Below are positions 1 to 11,289 of a stretch of DNA of 64,000 bases, piece by piece. The stretch's first letter is position 1, and every line of letters starts with the position of its first letter. Below the pieces are notes generated by a model, which did no database searches, was not told the origin of the DNA, and saw only the letters and a program-made list of their open reading frames with translations. The position numbers and the translations under genes are program-made. Location: positions 62,001 to 126,000 of the forward strand of contig MCFE01000076.1 in NCBI GenBank assembly GCA_002104905.1, given 5' to 3'. The DNA is from Basidiobolus meristosporus CBS 931.73 (lineage: Eukaryota > Basidiobolomycota > Basidiobolomycetes > Basidiobolales > Basidiobolaceae).

Positions 1-1
1 A

Positions 2-1642
2 CATGAGGGAAAGGACAACCCTGTTGCCTTTGAGTCCAAGTAACTGAACTCAGCAGAACAAAACTATCCAGTCCATGAGAAGGAGATGCTTGCTATAATA
101 CACTGTTTGAAGATATGGAGATGCTATATTGAAGGAGTCAAATGCACTGTGAAGACTGTTCATGCCTCCCTCAAGTATATATTTACTCAGAAGGTACTCT
201 CTAGAAGAATGGCAAGATGGACTGAATACATTCAGCAATTTGACCTGGAGATTGTCTACTGCCCTGGAAAAAACAACACGGTTGCTGATGCCTTATCAAG
301 ATTAGATCAAGTTGCACAACTCAACTTGGTGCATGAATCAGATTGGCCTAGCCTATTACCAAAGTACTTGGAGGACCAAGCCATTCCTAATGAGGTGGAC
401 AAAGATATCAAGAAGATAATCCGTGATGAAGCCAGCAAATTTGTAGTACAGGATCAAACACTCTACCAAATTATTGATGGAAGCCCTATTGCCTATTGCC
501 CTTATGTTTCTCACCTGGATTTAATACATAAGCTACACAATGGATATGGACATCTTGGAATTGAAGAAACCTATAGTCTTGTGAAAGCCAGTGCATGGTG
601 GCACAGAATGAAATAAGACATTGAGAAGCTAGTGAAAACATACTCAAATTGCCAAATCTACTAAAGCCAATCACAGATAGTTGCCAAACTCTTTCCCTTG
701 GAGCCTGTAAGTCCATTTGAAAGATGGGGAATTGACTTTACTGGAAGACTGCCAACTACCAGGAAATGCAAGCGTTGGATCCTAGTAGCAATTGACCATG
801 CCACTAAATGGCCAGTTGCTAAAGCTGTACCAATAGCCAGTGAACAAGAAGTTGCAAGTATCGTTTACCATGAGATCCTGATGAAGTTTGGATGCCCTAT
901 GGAGATCTTATCTGATAGAGGAGCAAGCTTTATGGCAAAGACATTAGAGGCTTACCTGGAAATGCAGCAGATCAGACACTTGAAAACCTTGGCATATCAC
1001 CCCAGAACTAATGGAGTCACTGAGCGGTTTAATGGATTATTTGGAAAAATGCTGACCAAGTATGCAAATGGAGTTGTCAGTAGATGGGATGAGTATATGG
1101 ACCAAGCACTCTTTGCATGCAGGGTCAGAGTACACAACACCACCCAGCAATCACCATTTTACTTTGTGTATGAATGTGAACCAAGGATTCCAGGAGATCT
1201 CACACAACCAAAGCTTACAAACACCTTAGAAGATGAACTCAGTCAGCTAAGTAGACACCTGCAACTAGAACAAAGATGTCAAGAGGCACAGACCAAACTA
1301 TCTCAAAGTGCAGAAAAGATGAAGCAGAGATTTGATAAGACTATAGCACCAGAAGCATTGAAAGTTGGGAACTTTGTATTGCTGAGAAACAACACTCAGA
1401 AGAAGTTTGAGCCACAATGGACAGGACCATTCAAGATCATCAGAGAATGTCCAGTTGCAACTTACCAACTGGTGGACAAACAAGGCAATATCCGGGAAGA
1501 CTTAGTGCATAGGGACAGACTCAAGCTTGCAAGACTTGCTGATAATACTGAACCATCAAGATATTGGTATCACAAGAGATTCAGGAGAACCCTCTCAACT
1601 TTAGTAGGGGAGAATGTTATGATCTGCCGCTTGAATGTTTAA
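2..1642 (+). pseudogene. Gypsy pol: RNase H C-terminal part and integrase
   Basis: One reading frame (phase of position 2) gives RNase H, ending in the typical VADALSRLD, then an integrase zinc-binding region (HKLHNGYGHLG) and the DDE core. Catalytic residues are visible as D in GIDFTGRL, D in LSDRGASF and E in NGVTERFNG; the last two are separated by exactly 35 residues, as in retroviral-type integrases. A chromodomain-like or C-terminal barrel stretch follows (VGNFVLLRNN, then QWTGPFKII). In-frame TAA codons at 41-43, 614-616 and 662-664 break it; the second zinc-binding Cys pair is also damaged (YSNC where the copy near 10,380 reads CPSC). It is therefore not functional as it stands. The integrase from about 698 on is open to the end. 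Confidence 0.88.
1603..1614 (+). other. Polypurine tract of gypsy copy G1a
   Basis: Purine-rich AGTAGGGGAGAA directly before the TGTTA start of the LTR, the usual site of plus-strand priming in LTR retrotransposons. The pol frame runs through it. Confidence 0.7.
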
Positions 1643-1982
1643 GTTAGATCAGTTTTTAGTCAAGTCAATTGGTATGCGTTTAGTTTATCAGTATATCAGT
1701 ATTATCTATCAAATCAGTAGCATTAGTCAGTAAATGAATCAGCAGATCCTTATCAGACAGAAATAGATATATTAAGTAGCATCTTATTGGGTGATGAAGA
1801 TGCAATCAAATGAGTGATCAGCCACAACCTACATTAGGAAATACAATTAGTCAGCAATTGATCTTGCAAAATGTATATAAGGAGCTGCTGGAACCTCAAT
1901 AAAAATCAGTTCAAGTTTTAGTGAATACAATACTAGCTAAACCCCCTATTCCTCTACAACTCTTATACCAAGACTTGTAGCA
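1615..1982 (+). repeat. 368-bp gypsy LTR (family G1), 3' LTR
   Basis: Starts TGTTATGATC and ends TGTAGCA. A second copy at 10,448-10,815 has exactly the same length and ends TGTTA...TAACA, so the terminal inverted pentamer is TGTTA/TAACA (decayed to TAGCA here). A TATA-like stretch (ATGTATATAAGG) at about 1,871 and AATAAA near 1,900 fit promoter and polyadenylation signals. Confidence 0.85.
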
Positions 1983-2945
1983 CTCTGAATATCTTGACAA
2001 TTCTTTCAAACTTTGCAGGTATCTCAAAGGGCTTATTTAGTTTGAAATGCTCCATGTACAACTTGGCCATCAGTATAGGGATATTGTTGAAAAGCATATG
2101 CATTGCTCCTAGTGGAAAGCTTTTACTCCACCAAATGCCCTCTGTCTCAAGTATCTCTGGCTTCCAATTGATTCCATATTTCATCCAGTGGCTTAAAGCT
2201 TGCCAACTTTGCTACAATTGCATACTGACTTCTGTATGTTCTCTCTGTGGGAAGACAATGATCTTAGTGCTGGTGTTTGGGTAATAATAATGTGTGTGAG
2301 CTATGGAGTAAATCCCCTGGATCTCACACATTTGACAGCAATACCATTCATTATGACTGGCAAAACTTGCTATCTTGCTGATGACTGGGGCATCTCCAAT
2401 GCAGATAATAATATGCACTTTTATGTGATGGCTTTTTACTGTTATCCCACTGGAAAGCATAAAAAGTTCATCCAGTAATGGATATAGGTAGCTATCCAGG
2501 TTGAGCAGTGATTTAGGTCCAGACACCAGTGAGACTACCATAAGATTATTGCTCTGATACCGTCAGATGGGCAGCATATTCAGATTGATGAGAATCAGTG
2601 GCCAGCAGGATATGCTGGTGCAGTACTTGTTAAATGAGAATCCATCAAGTGCCAAGGCAAAGGCATGGTCTTACATACCATCAAAGTAGCCCTTGCTTCT
2701 TAGCTGTTTGTAATGTTTGCTACAGAATATATCAGATATGTTTGCACTTGATTGATACTGAGAGCAATACTGTATAGCTTTGAAATATATGTTGCACTGC
2801 ATTAGCTTCTTTAGAGGGGGTTTTACTGGAATACATCTGAAGTGTGAAAATGTTTTCCCTCAGTGGTGGTGGATTCCTGACACTTTGGACACATTGCAGT
2901 GGTAGCATTCTTGGATGTGAATGCCATGCAACTGCTAACACATGC
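1983..2945 (-). pseudogene. Tnp2/Plavaka-like transposase, N-terminal and middle part (P element copy T1)
   Basis: Read on the minus strand, broken frames give the conserved order of fungal Tnp2-family transposases: a cysteine/histidine stretch, a DGF..., CWPLILINLN stretch, VSGPKSLLNLDSYLYPLLDEL, GDAPVISKIASFASHN, YCCQMCEIQGIY with a trailing HYYYP, then SFPLGAMHMLFNN. The last matches the FPLD.MHL.F.N box. The C-terminal third is missing because gypsy G1a begins directly at its end. Stops and frame changes make it a relic. Upstream, on the other strand, lies the second P-element ORF. Family assignment rests on remembered motif order, not on a search. Confidence 0.75.
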
Positions 2946-3065
2946 TGGAATCAGGACAGTCTAGTGTATATAGGGATGTAAGTCAAACCAGGGGGGAAAT
3001 AGTGTTACATATACGTGTGTATGTGGCACCACAACTTTATTTATTATGCTTACTATGGCAGGTCA
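2946..3065. other. Rearranged intergenic segment of P element T1
   Basis: About 110 bp that matches 21,325-21,435 in reverse orientation, whereas the flanking transposase and accessory-ORF pieces keep the same orientation. Relative to copy T4 this copy also lacks about 750 bp containing the transposase N-terminus. Confidence 0.55.
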
Positions 3066-5061
3066 TTACACCACCAAAAAATAAAGCAAAGTTGTCTGGC
3101 TCCCAACCAAACCACACCATTGATGGCAGCAGAAGAATGGTTGGACAATAGCTTGCTTTGACATTCAGTGCAAAAAGCAAGGCTACGTCCAGAAAAGGCC
3201 AGGTTAGCAGTGCGGCCACTGAAGGTAATAATGGGGACTCCTCAGGCTCTCAGAATATAGCAAGCGCAGTACCCTCAGCTGATGACCAGCAAACAGCTGT
3301 CATAACATTACCACCACCCATATTAGCAAGTATGTTGTAAGATCATACCAAAGCATTAATGAAGCAATTAGATACAGTGGCTGATAAGATAGATGCAATG
3401 GCCCAGAGAAATCACAAGATAGTCCAGAAGCAGGGTGAGCAGATAATCTATGCAGAGCAATCAATATCCCAGGTAGAGAAAGCAGTATCTTTGTTGCAAA
3501 GAAGGAACTCAAGTAGCTTAATGTCATAGCCAAGAATTGAGCCATTTCCCAATGTAACAGTGGAGGAACACCTTACAGTCTTTGAAGCACAATAACAGTA
3601 CCCAAAGATAAAGCCTACAGAAAAGCCTTTCACAACATGGGAGGGAGACAATGTGGTTTTATACCAAAGCCTAAAAATCAAAAGACATTGAAGATCTGTG
3701 AAGCTATTAAGTGTAATAGCAAAGAGTGAACTAATTACAAGAGGCTATCAAAACTCTAGCATGCCATCACCTTTAGGTCAGCATACCATGGGACTATCAG
3801 AAACCCAAGGCCCAGTAGAATGCACTTGACTAGTCTCATGAGCATTATCCTGGATTCAAATGGGCAAACAGATTTTGGGCCAGCATTGACATGCTAGGAA
3901 AATATCTTAAGAATAGCAGAAACTATCAAAGGCAGAAGAACAAGGGTGCCATGGCTAAAAACCAGCAGCTTTCTTGAGAGCCTAATATAAGCAGGGCTAA
4001 AAGCTCCAGACAAGTGTCAGGTAGCTGGATGAGTAGCAATTAGGGACAAGCAGGCAGACACAGATGCACCTGCACAACATTTGTCAAGGAAAAAGTGTGG
4101 TAGCACTCACAGAGCACTTTGTCAAAGTAGCAGTCAAGGACCTGACAGTGATAAAAACCGGCAGCTTCTACAGGAGCCTGTCACAACTACAGTTGAGAGC
4201 TCAAAACAAGCATAAAAGAGAAATCTGGCTGCTGGAAGGGTGCCAGCAAGGGACAGGCAGGCTAAAACAGATGAGTCAGAGCATAATTTATCAAGGAGAA
4301 AATGTAGTTCATTACACAAAGCACTCAGACAAAGTAGCAGTAAAGGAACTGGCAGTGACAAAGGAAAAGGTAAAGGGAAAAATGTCTACCTAAGCTTGAG
4401 ACAGGGAGGCATGCGAAAAAAACTGCAGTTCTTGCCAATTTACACCACAAGCTTGCAACAGACTGAATTAAATCATAGCCAAGAAGGATCACTAACAAGA
4501 AAACAGCGGTTTTCACAAGAGTTGGAAGTGCAGCCAGTCGAGCTACACTCCAGCAAGGTAGATGAGTTTGCAGACAAAGGCAATTTGTCTACCACAGTCT
4601 CCACATCCTCCATTGTTGACAGAGTGGAGATCCCACTGACAGACAAGGCTCTAATGTCAAGGACTCAAAAGACTGTCACAGTTCCTTCAGCGGAACTTAG
4701 GAACCTTAATAGGCAAACCAAGAGCTTGCAGCACTTCATCAAGAGCAGTGCTCAAGAAATAGCATTTGAATATTGCAATGATTTATTGCAAAGACTGGTA
4801 GATCAGGTGCTAGCCTTTGCAGTGCCGGCTGAAGACCAGGACATGTGGGAACTGGTGTATGAACAGTTGCAAAAAGCCATTGGGCTCCCGCAAAAGCTGT
4901 GGAACCAGCATGTTACAGCAGAAATACTTACTGAACAGTGGATTTTGATGGAGTTACTTGTTGAGTGTGGAGTTGGGCTTAATGTTAGTGCAAGGTATAG
5001 GGACTTGTATAGGTCCATACAACTGGCAATTGAGGTGCAACTGAAGTTCAAACAGAAATAA
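3066..5061 (+). pseudogene. P-element accessory protein (unrecognised), most complete copy
   Basis: I do not recognise this protein. Pieces in order are: a short N-terminus; a stretch ending SPPPILTGML-type and a heptad-like helix (copy at 21,456 shows TKALMKQLGAVGDRIDAMAQ); a region with HYPGFKWANRFW and a run rich in K, N, R and Q; serine/lysine-rich low-complexity repeats; then a conserved C-terminal domain open from 4,240 to 5,061 (273 codons) with PAEDQDMWELVYEQLQKA and LVECGVGLN. Stops occur throughout 3,066-4,240. Copies of this ORF lie at 7,005, 14,876 (minus), 21,456, 40,580, 41,743, 47,410 and 51,066. It sits head-to-head with the Tnp2-like transposase, so it is probably the element's second protein, comparable in position to the DNA-binding partner of CACTA elements. 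That role is inference. Confidence 0.55.
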
Positions 5062-5430
5062 ATCAGTTTTTACATATGATGGGTAAGAGAAACAATTGAT
5101 TCAGGAGGTAAGGAGTATGAAAAGAGGCAATAGCTAATTGATGTACACAAATGTAGGAGGTAATAGGGTGCCCCAGATGAGAAAGTGTGCAAATTGGCAG
5201 GGAACCAATCAAAAGCCAGTTATATATTGTTGTGGTGAAAAATCTTGACCAAGTTTTTTGTGATATCTGGGGAGCAATTGTTTCAATGGTCTCTGGACAG
5301 TGTCCTGATGCAATCAGTACCTCTTAGTCACAGGACTATAACTTTGTGATGGCCTTTTGACAGGATCACTACAATAATTTCTCATAGGGTTCAGGCATCC
5401 CTGCAGTGCAAGGTCCACATTAGAGACTAA
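5062..5430 (+). other. Non-coding 3' tail of P-element accessory gene
   Basis: No coding potential. It is repeated after other accessory copies (8,460-8,740, 14,560-14,876 minus, 41,518-41,742), with shared CCAATCAAAAGCC and TTTTGACAGGATCA words. It is probably the 3' UTR and terminal region of the P element; the exact element end was not found. Confidence 0.5.
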
Positions 5431-5843
5431 TGTAAGAAATAACTTTACTCTAAAGACACCCTTTTTGACATGCATTTAGGTATAAAGACCCCTTTAGATA
5501 CTCCTATACAACACCACTTTAGGTTAATGTGGAGCTCAGAATCTTCATATCAGGAACTATTTTCTCAAAAAGGAAAGTGACTTCCATGTAAGGCAAGGTT
5601 ACTATCAAAGTAAATCAGCCAATAGTTGACAGAAGGCCTGAACACCTCTGTAAAAGTGAAAATACTGCCTATAGTGCATTTTGAGCCTAAGATTGAAAAT
5701 ATTAAAGAATGTTATATCTTCTTTAGGTAAATCAAACCCTCAATATAATATTTCAGTATTATCATACTGGAAGATGTTGTGTATTGTTGAATAGTCTCTG
5801 TACTGTAGAACAAGCCTTGGACTTATAATAAAACAACATAACA
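5431..5843 (+). repeat. Fragment of LTR-like element F
   Basis: Similar to the right-hand 400 bp of element F at 47,605-48,666, same orientation: shared ACTCTAAAGACACCC, TTTAGGTTAA and the end AACATAACA. The left part of F is absent, so this is a truncated copy. Confidence 0.6.
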
Positions 5844-5848
5844 TATTA

Positions 5849-6935
5849 GACATGTTCTTTAGCATAGTGCCACATTGAGCCATGAGTGCCAGATGATGCC
5901 ATAGCATGACAGAGAGGGCAAGTGGACTTATACTTGGCCACAGAGTGTGAAGCATAGATGTTCATCTTCAAGCAACATAGCCCCTGTGTGGCACCCACTG
6001 TGCTAGAGAGAATCCATTTTTTAACCTTTTTTGGGATGAGTATAGTGCATAATGTGTAAGAAGACAGAAGGACAGAAGACATGCTTCTGGTACTCAATAC
6101 CCATGGCACTCTGAATCTAACTCCTGTGGCTTGTAATAAGTCACAAAAATGCATGGCACTCTATTAGTCCACTGGCACCATCTGGCACTATATATAAATA
6201 TTACCCCCAAAGTAAAACCTATAAAAAGCACTTATAGTGCAAGAGAGTGCCATGCATTTTTGTGACATGTTACAAGCCACAGGAGCTAGAGTCAGAGCAC
6301 AATGGGTATTGAGTATCAGAAGCATGTCTTCAGTTCTTCTGTCCTCTTGCACATCATGAGTGACAACAATCTGAAAAAAAAGGGCAAAAAATGTTGAAAT
6401 ATTGGACTATTAGATATCATTCAGCAGCTGAGAAATTTATCTAACAATTCTAAACTAGTCTTGGTCACTGTGGGACCAACTTACAGCCCCAACCTGGCCA
6501 GTTTAGTTACATCTGTGATCCTATGATTGTTCCCCTATAGTGAAGATCAAATTTACACTTTTTACCAAACATTATGTACTAATCCTGAAACAGCCACAGA
6601 ATGCTCCTGAGTGTTAGGAAACCCTCCTTACTTGGTGTTACAGCTGTATTACTTCTACAAAGGTATGAATACTGATCCTTGTTATCAATAAACAACAGTT
6701 CAACTAATTTCACTATATATTGATAAGCTCTTTATAACCAATTCACTTTTCAAATTGCAACAAAAAATGAATTTTCTCTGGCACAATAGGTGAAACACAT
6801 GGGCTGCATTCCAAGAAGACAAGGATCTATGCTTCACACTTGGTGACCAGGTATTAGTCTACTTGGCTTCCCTGACACACTATGACATCATTTGGCACTT
6901 ATGGCTCAATGTGGCACTATCCAATAGAGCAAGTC
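5849..6935. mobile_element. Foldback element FB0, interrupted by a solo LTR
   Basis: Left arm begins GACATGTTCTTTAGCATAGTGCC and the right arm ends in the inverse of it (CACTATCCAATAGAGCAAGTC). The arms pair around a loop near 6,185-6,235. Both ends are flanked by TA. The right arm is split by the 371-bp LTR at 6,392-6,762. No ORF of note. It is the same family as FB1 at 34,806-35,537. Confidence 0.75.
6392..6762 (+). repeat. Solo LTR, family S (copy 1)
   Basis: Runs from TGTTGAAATATTGG to AAATTGCAACA with a TGTTG/CAACA inverted terminus. It is flanked by AAAAA on both sides (6,387-6,391 and 6,763-6,767). The uninterrupted foldback at about 35,370 reads straight through this site, confirming insertion. 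Other copies: 16,189-16,557 (minus), 18,110-18,478, 27,210-27,572 (minus). No internal region is attached to any of the four. Confidence 0.85.
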
Positions 6936-7004
6936 TATTCCATGTATTGCTTGAATGAAAAAAACTATGGCCTTCTGCTTACATTCAGTGCAATAATATT
7001 GAAA

Positions 7005-8459
7005 AGTAGGCTGATATTTAAGAGGCCTACAGAAGTCTTACATGCCAACACCTTAAGGCCAGCATACCATGGGATCATTAGGAACATAAGGCTAAGCAGA
7101 ATGGGCTTGACCTGTTACATGCACATTTTCCTGGATTCAAGCAAGCAAATGGAAAATGCATCCACGTAAGTATGCTAAGAAAGTATCTTAGGAATAGTAG
7201 AAGCTACCACAGGCAAAGAACCAGGGTGTCATGTCTAAAAACTGGTGGCTTCCTCAAGAGCTCATCACAGCCAGAGCTGAAAGCTCCAAATAAGTGGCAA
7301 AAAACATTAGGTTGCCAGAAGTGTGCTAGTTAGGGACAGGCAGGCAGACACAGATGCATTAGTGCAGCATTTAACAAGTGGAAAATGTAACTGAATACAA
7401 GAAGCACCTAGTCACAGTAGCAGTGAAGGACTTAACTGTAATAAAAACCTGTTGCTTTCTCAGGAGCCTTTCACAAGCAGGACTGGAGGTTTCAAACAAG
7501 TGGCAAAGAAATGTGAAGTTGCTGCAAGAGCGCTTGCAAGGGACATGCAGGCAAAAACAGCTGCCTCAATGCAGCATTCATCAAGGAGCAAACAGAGTAC
7601 AAAACAAGAAGCACTTGGTCAGAGTAGAAGTGAAGGACATGACAGTGATAAAACCTGCAGTGTTCTCAGAAGCCCATCACAAGCAAGGCACAGAGTAAGG
7701 CACAGAGTACCATGCATGAAGCACTCAGTCAAAGTAGCAGGGAGAGACTTGGCAATGATAAAGGTAGAGGTAAAGAAAAAATTGCAACTCAGGCTAGAGA
7801 TGGGGAAGCATCAGAAAACAGCTGCAGCTCTCAAAAATTAATTCCTTCAGCCTAGAACAGCTGAATGACATGATAACCAAGAAGATTTACCAACAAGAAA
7901 ACAGCTGTTTTCTCAAAAGTTGAAAGTGCAGCCAGTTGAACTACACTCCAGTGAGGTAAAGCAGTTTGCAGAGAAACACAATCTGTCAACCACTGCCTCT
8001 CTGTACTCCATTGATGACAAAGGGAATATTCCACTAACAGACAAAGCAACAGCATCAAGAACTGAAATCACAATCACAATGTCTACAGTGAAACCTTGGA
8101 ACACCAATAGGCACTCAAAGAGGTTGTAGCACTTTGTCAAGGGCAGTGCTCAGGAGAATGCCCTTGAGTATTGCAGGCATTTATAGCCAAGACTGTCAGA
8201 TGAGGTGCTTGACCTTGCAATGCCATCTGAAGACCAGGATGTATGGGAACCAGTAAATAAACAATTGCATAAAGCCACAAGGTTCCTGCCAAAGTTATTG
8301 AAAATGGGTGTTACAGCAGAAACATACAGTGAATGGTGGATTCCCATGGAGTTACCTGTGGAGTGTGGGGTTGGGCTTAATGTTAATGTTGGGTATAGAG
8401 ACCTCAATAGGTTAGTACAGTTGGCAATTGAGGTACAACTGAAGCTTGCATGGAATTAA
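7005..8459 (+). pseudogene. P-element accessory protein, copy 2 (5' truncated)
   Basis: Matches the accessory ORF at 3,740-5,061 from the YPGF-like region to the C-terminus: pieces read ALARDMQAKTAAS, KVQPVELHSSEVKQFAEKHN, PSEDQDVWEPVNKQLHKATR and VECGVGLNVNVGYRDLNRL. Several stops and frameshifts separate the open stretches. The N-terminal part is absent; foldback FB0 lies immediately upstream. The C-terminal domain is the best conserved portion, as in copy 1. Confidence 0.6.
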
Positions 8460-8699
8460 ATCAATTTGTATTCATGAAAAGGTATAGAGTTGTCTGAGTA
8501 AGGAAGTAAGGAGTTTGAAAAAGAGTCAATAGCCAATCAATGTACGCAAATGTAAGACATGATTGAGTGTCAAGGATCAGAAAGTGAGAGAATTGTCAAA
8601 GGACCAATCAACAGCCACTTATGTGCTGTTGTGATGAATAATTTTGACTATGTTTTATGTGAAATCTGTGGTGCAATTATTTTGCAACTGACCTCATGT
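8460..8699 (+). other. P-element tail, copy 2
   Basis: Non-coding; same tail sequence as after copy 1 (CCAATCAA, then TTGTGAT...TTTTGAC words), ending where gypsy RT sequence starts. Confidence 0.45.
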
Positions 8700-10447
8700 C
8701 AGCTTACAATCAGATTAGGGTGAGACCTGAGCATATCTTAGTTCAGCATTCAGGACCAGATATTTATATCTCAAGTACTTAGACATGTGCTTTGGTACAT
8801 CAATGCACCTGCAACAATCATGACCTTGATGCAAACCATCTTCCAGGAGTACTTGGACAAGCTTGTGATAATCTGTTTATATTACTTATCAATATACAGC
8901 AAGGCAGCAAAGAACCACTTGGTGTACACTGAAAAGGTTGGAAGAAGCTAAGAGAGAGCAAGCTATACAGCAAGTTAGCAAAGTGTGAGTATCACTAGGA
9001 GTATGCTGAATGTCAGGGACTTTTAGTGGCTGGCAAAGGAGTAACCTTACACCCTAATAAAGTAGAAGTTATCAAGAATCTAAAGCAGTCCTATAGCATA
9101 TAAGAGCTCAGATCATTTCTAAGGATAGTACCATATTACTAGATACTTGTCAAGTCCTTTGCAAGTATTGTAGCTCCTTTGACTGATATTCCTGAGAAAG
9201 ACCACAGCATGAAATAGTACATAACCTGTGAGACTGCCTTTCAGACACCTAAGAATAAACTTGCAAAGCTTAAGAATACCTGACTGCTAGAATGAGTTTA
9301 CACTTAGCATAGACACTACAGATAATGGAACCTGTGGAGTGCTGAGCCAAGAACATGAAGCAGCAGATACCTGGTTGCTTTTGAGCTCAACAAACCAAAT
9401 GTAGTAGAAAAAAAATGCCCAGTGCATGAGAAGCAGAAGCTTGCCATAATACACTGCTTAAAGACATGAAGTCGCTATACTGAAGGAGTCAAATGCAACA
9501 TGATAAAGAGATGCTACATTGAAGGAATCAAGCACATTGTGAAGGCTGATCATGCCTCACACAGATACACTCTTACACAGAAGGAACTATTGACAGGAAT
9601 GACACAATGGAGTGAATACATCCAGCAATCTCACTTGGAGATAGTCTATTGTCCTGGGAACACAATACAGTTGCTGATATTGAAATATTAGAGAGATCTT
9701 TTTGCAAGGGAAATGGAGAATTAGAAGATATACAGGATATTCACTTGTTGATTTATTCAGTTGCAACACAGTATTTATACTTATTGCAGAACTGTGTAAA
9801 TGTAACTATTTGTTCATTATAGGGGAGGCTCAGGAGTCCATGTGCCATGTTTCAGCCCTTTTGGACAACTTTCAAATTTTCCTAAGATTCTGTACTCACC
9901 TATTTCTAATAATTTGCAGATATCTTACAACCTTATTTCTAAGTTGATATTCTGAAATATATCATTTTGACCGAGGGCTAATTCATCATATATCAATAAC
10001 TAGGTGGACTCCTAATTATTTCAACAGCTGATGCTTGATCAAGGACAGAACAAGTTCCCCAATTCTACTGGTGCATTAATCAGATTGACCAGCTTGATGC
10101 CAAAGTCCTTGGAGGACCATATCATTCCTAATGAGGTGGATGAAGATGCACAAAGATAATCAGGATGAAGACAGCAAACTGGTAGTATGGGATGTAACAC
10201 TCTACCAAGCTATTGATGGAAGCCCTATTATCTATTGCTGTTGCTTGTTGCTTGCCTGGACTTAGTACATATTTTATACAATGGATATGGACATCTTGGA
10301 ATCAAGGGGCCTATAGCCTTATAAAGGCCAGGGCATGGAGGCCTAGAATGAACTAAGATTTTGAGAACCTAGTGGGAGTATGCCCAAGTTGCCAAATCAA
10401 TCAAGGCCAATTGTTGCAAGTTGCAGAATGCTTTCCCTTTGAGCCTT
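8700..10447 (+). pseudogene. Gypsy pol relic (copy G1b): RT, RNase H, start of integrase
   Basis: Heavily decayed. Readable pieces: IRVRPEH, NAPATIMTLMQTIFQEYLDKLV and IYSK of the RT palm, where the YLDD catalytic box has become LYYL; then the RNase H end at 9,500-9,690 (RCYIEGIKHIVKADHASHRY, EIVYCPGN); then the zinc-binding region near 10,380 where CPSCQINQ keeps both cysteines. Integrase is lost: the sequence jumps from its first residues into the LTR at 10,448. Confidence 0.8.
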
Positions 10448-10815
10448 TGTTACAATCCACTGCTTGAGTGTCTAAGTTAGATCAGCTTTTTACTCAAGTC
10501 AACTAGTTTATGTCTAGCCTATTAGTATATCAGAGTTATCTATCAAATCAGTTGTATTAGTCAGCATATTAATTAGCAGATCCTTAAGAGACTGAAACAG
10601 ACATATTAAGAAAGATCTCATTGAGTGATGACAGGGCAATCAAATGAGTCCTCAGCCACAACCTACTTTGAGAAGCACAATCACTCAGCACTGGATCTGG
10701 CAAAATGTACATAAGTATCTGATGAAGCCTCAGTAATGATCAGTTCCAGCTTCAGTAGCACAATATTAGCTAAACTCCCTATTCCTCTGAAAGTCTTATG
10801 TCAATACTCATAACA
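10448..10815 (+). repeat. 368-bp gypsy LTR (family G1), copy 2
   Basis: TGTTACAATCC to CTCATAACA; same length as the LTR at 1,615-1,982 and aligned along its whole length. It is joined to a pol relic lacking most of integrase, so a deletion removed the IN-to-LTR interval. Confidence 0.85.
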
Positions 10816-10914
10816 AACTCACAACTAGCTGGACTATATTCATTTTCTTGCAAACTTGCTGTGGTTTGTGTATATTCCAGTTGAAACTAAACCAGCAATC
10901 AACTATCTAACCTA
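10816..10914. other. Unassigned 100 bp
   Basis: No repeat partner or coding signal noticed. Confidence 0.3.
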
Positions 10915-11261
10915 TTGAACTGATATACTCTCCAGTATAAGTCAGGGATTGCATATTATCATAGGGGCACCATATATGGAATGAAAATGGTGGGGATGGT
11001 AACATGGTTTGATCATGTGTCATGGGTCCTGGTTTGGGTGCTTGCCTAATGTTGAAGCACTTATATCTAATAATACTACATGAAGTGGGGAATAACCTAT
11101 ACAATGAATAAGCAGGCATTGTAGTTAGCCAGCTTATGGGATAGTACTGATCAGAGATGACCAATGGGATGAAGCCAGAGTAAGGGTAGTACACAAATAG
11201 GCAAGTAGAAGATGTAGGAATGGGCACATCTGTCAGTGGACATTACTGTGTGCCCACTACA
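10915..11261 (-). repeat. Truncated LTR, family E
   Basis: Matches the 5' third of LTR E (36,076-37,146) in reverse, ending CCCACTACA, the inverse of the TGTAGTGGG start. The other end is truncated near 10,915. Confidence 0.65.
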
Positions 11262-11289
11262 TCCACCTTGCTCTCAGCTTTGAGCTTGG

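Larger units (their letters stand above)
1..1982 (+). mobile_element. Ty3/Gypsy retrotransposon, 3' part (copy G1a)
   Basis: The 3' end of a Ty3/Gypsy element entering from the left edge: end of RNase H, integrase, polypurine tract, then a 368-bp LTR. The order RNase H before integrase with an adjacent 3' LTR is the Ty3/Gypsy layout. The right end abuts a Tnp2-like transposase relic. The 5' LTR, gag, protease and RT lie outside the window. Confidence 0.9.

Noticed and set aside
698-1642. Functional integrase gene
   Set aside because: The DDE core is open, but stops at 41, 614 and 662 separate it from the rest of pol and one zinc-binding Cys is lost.
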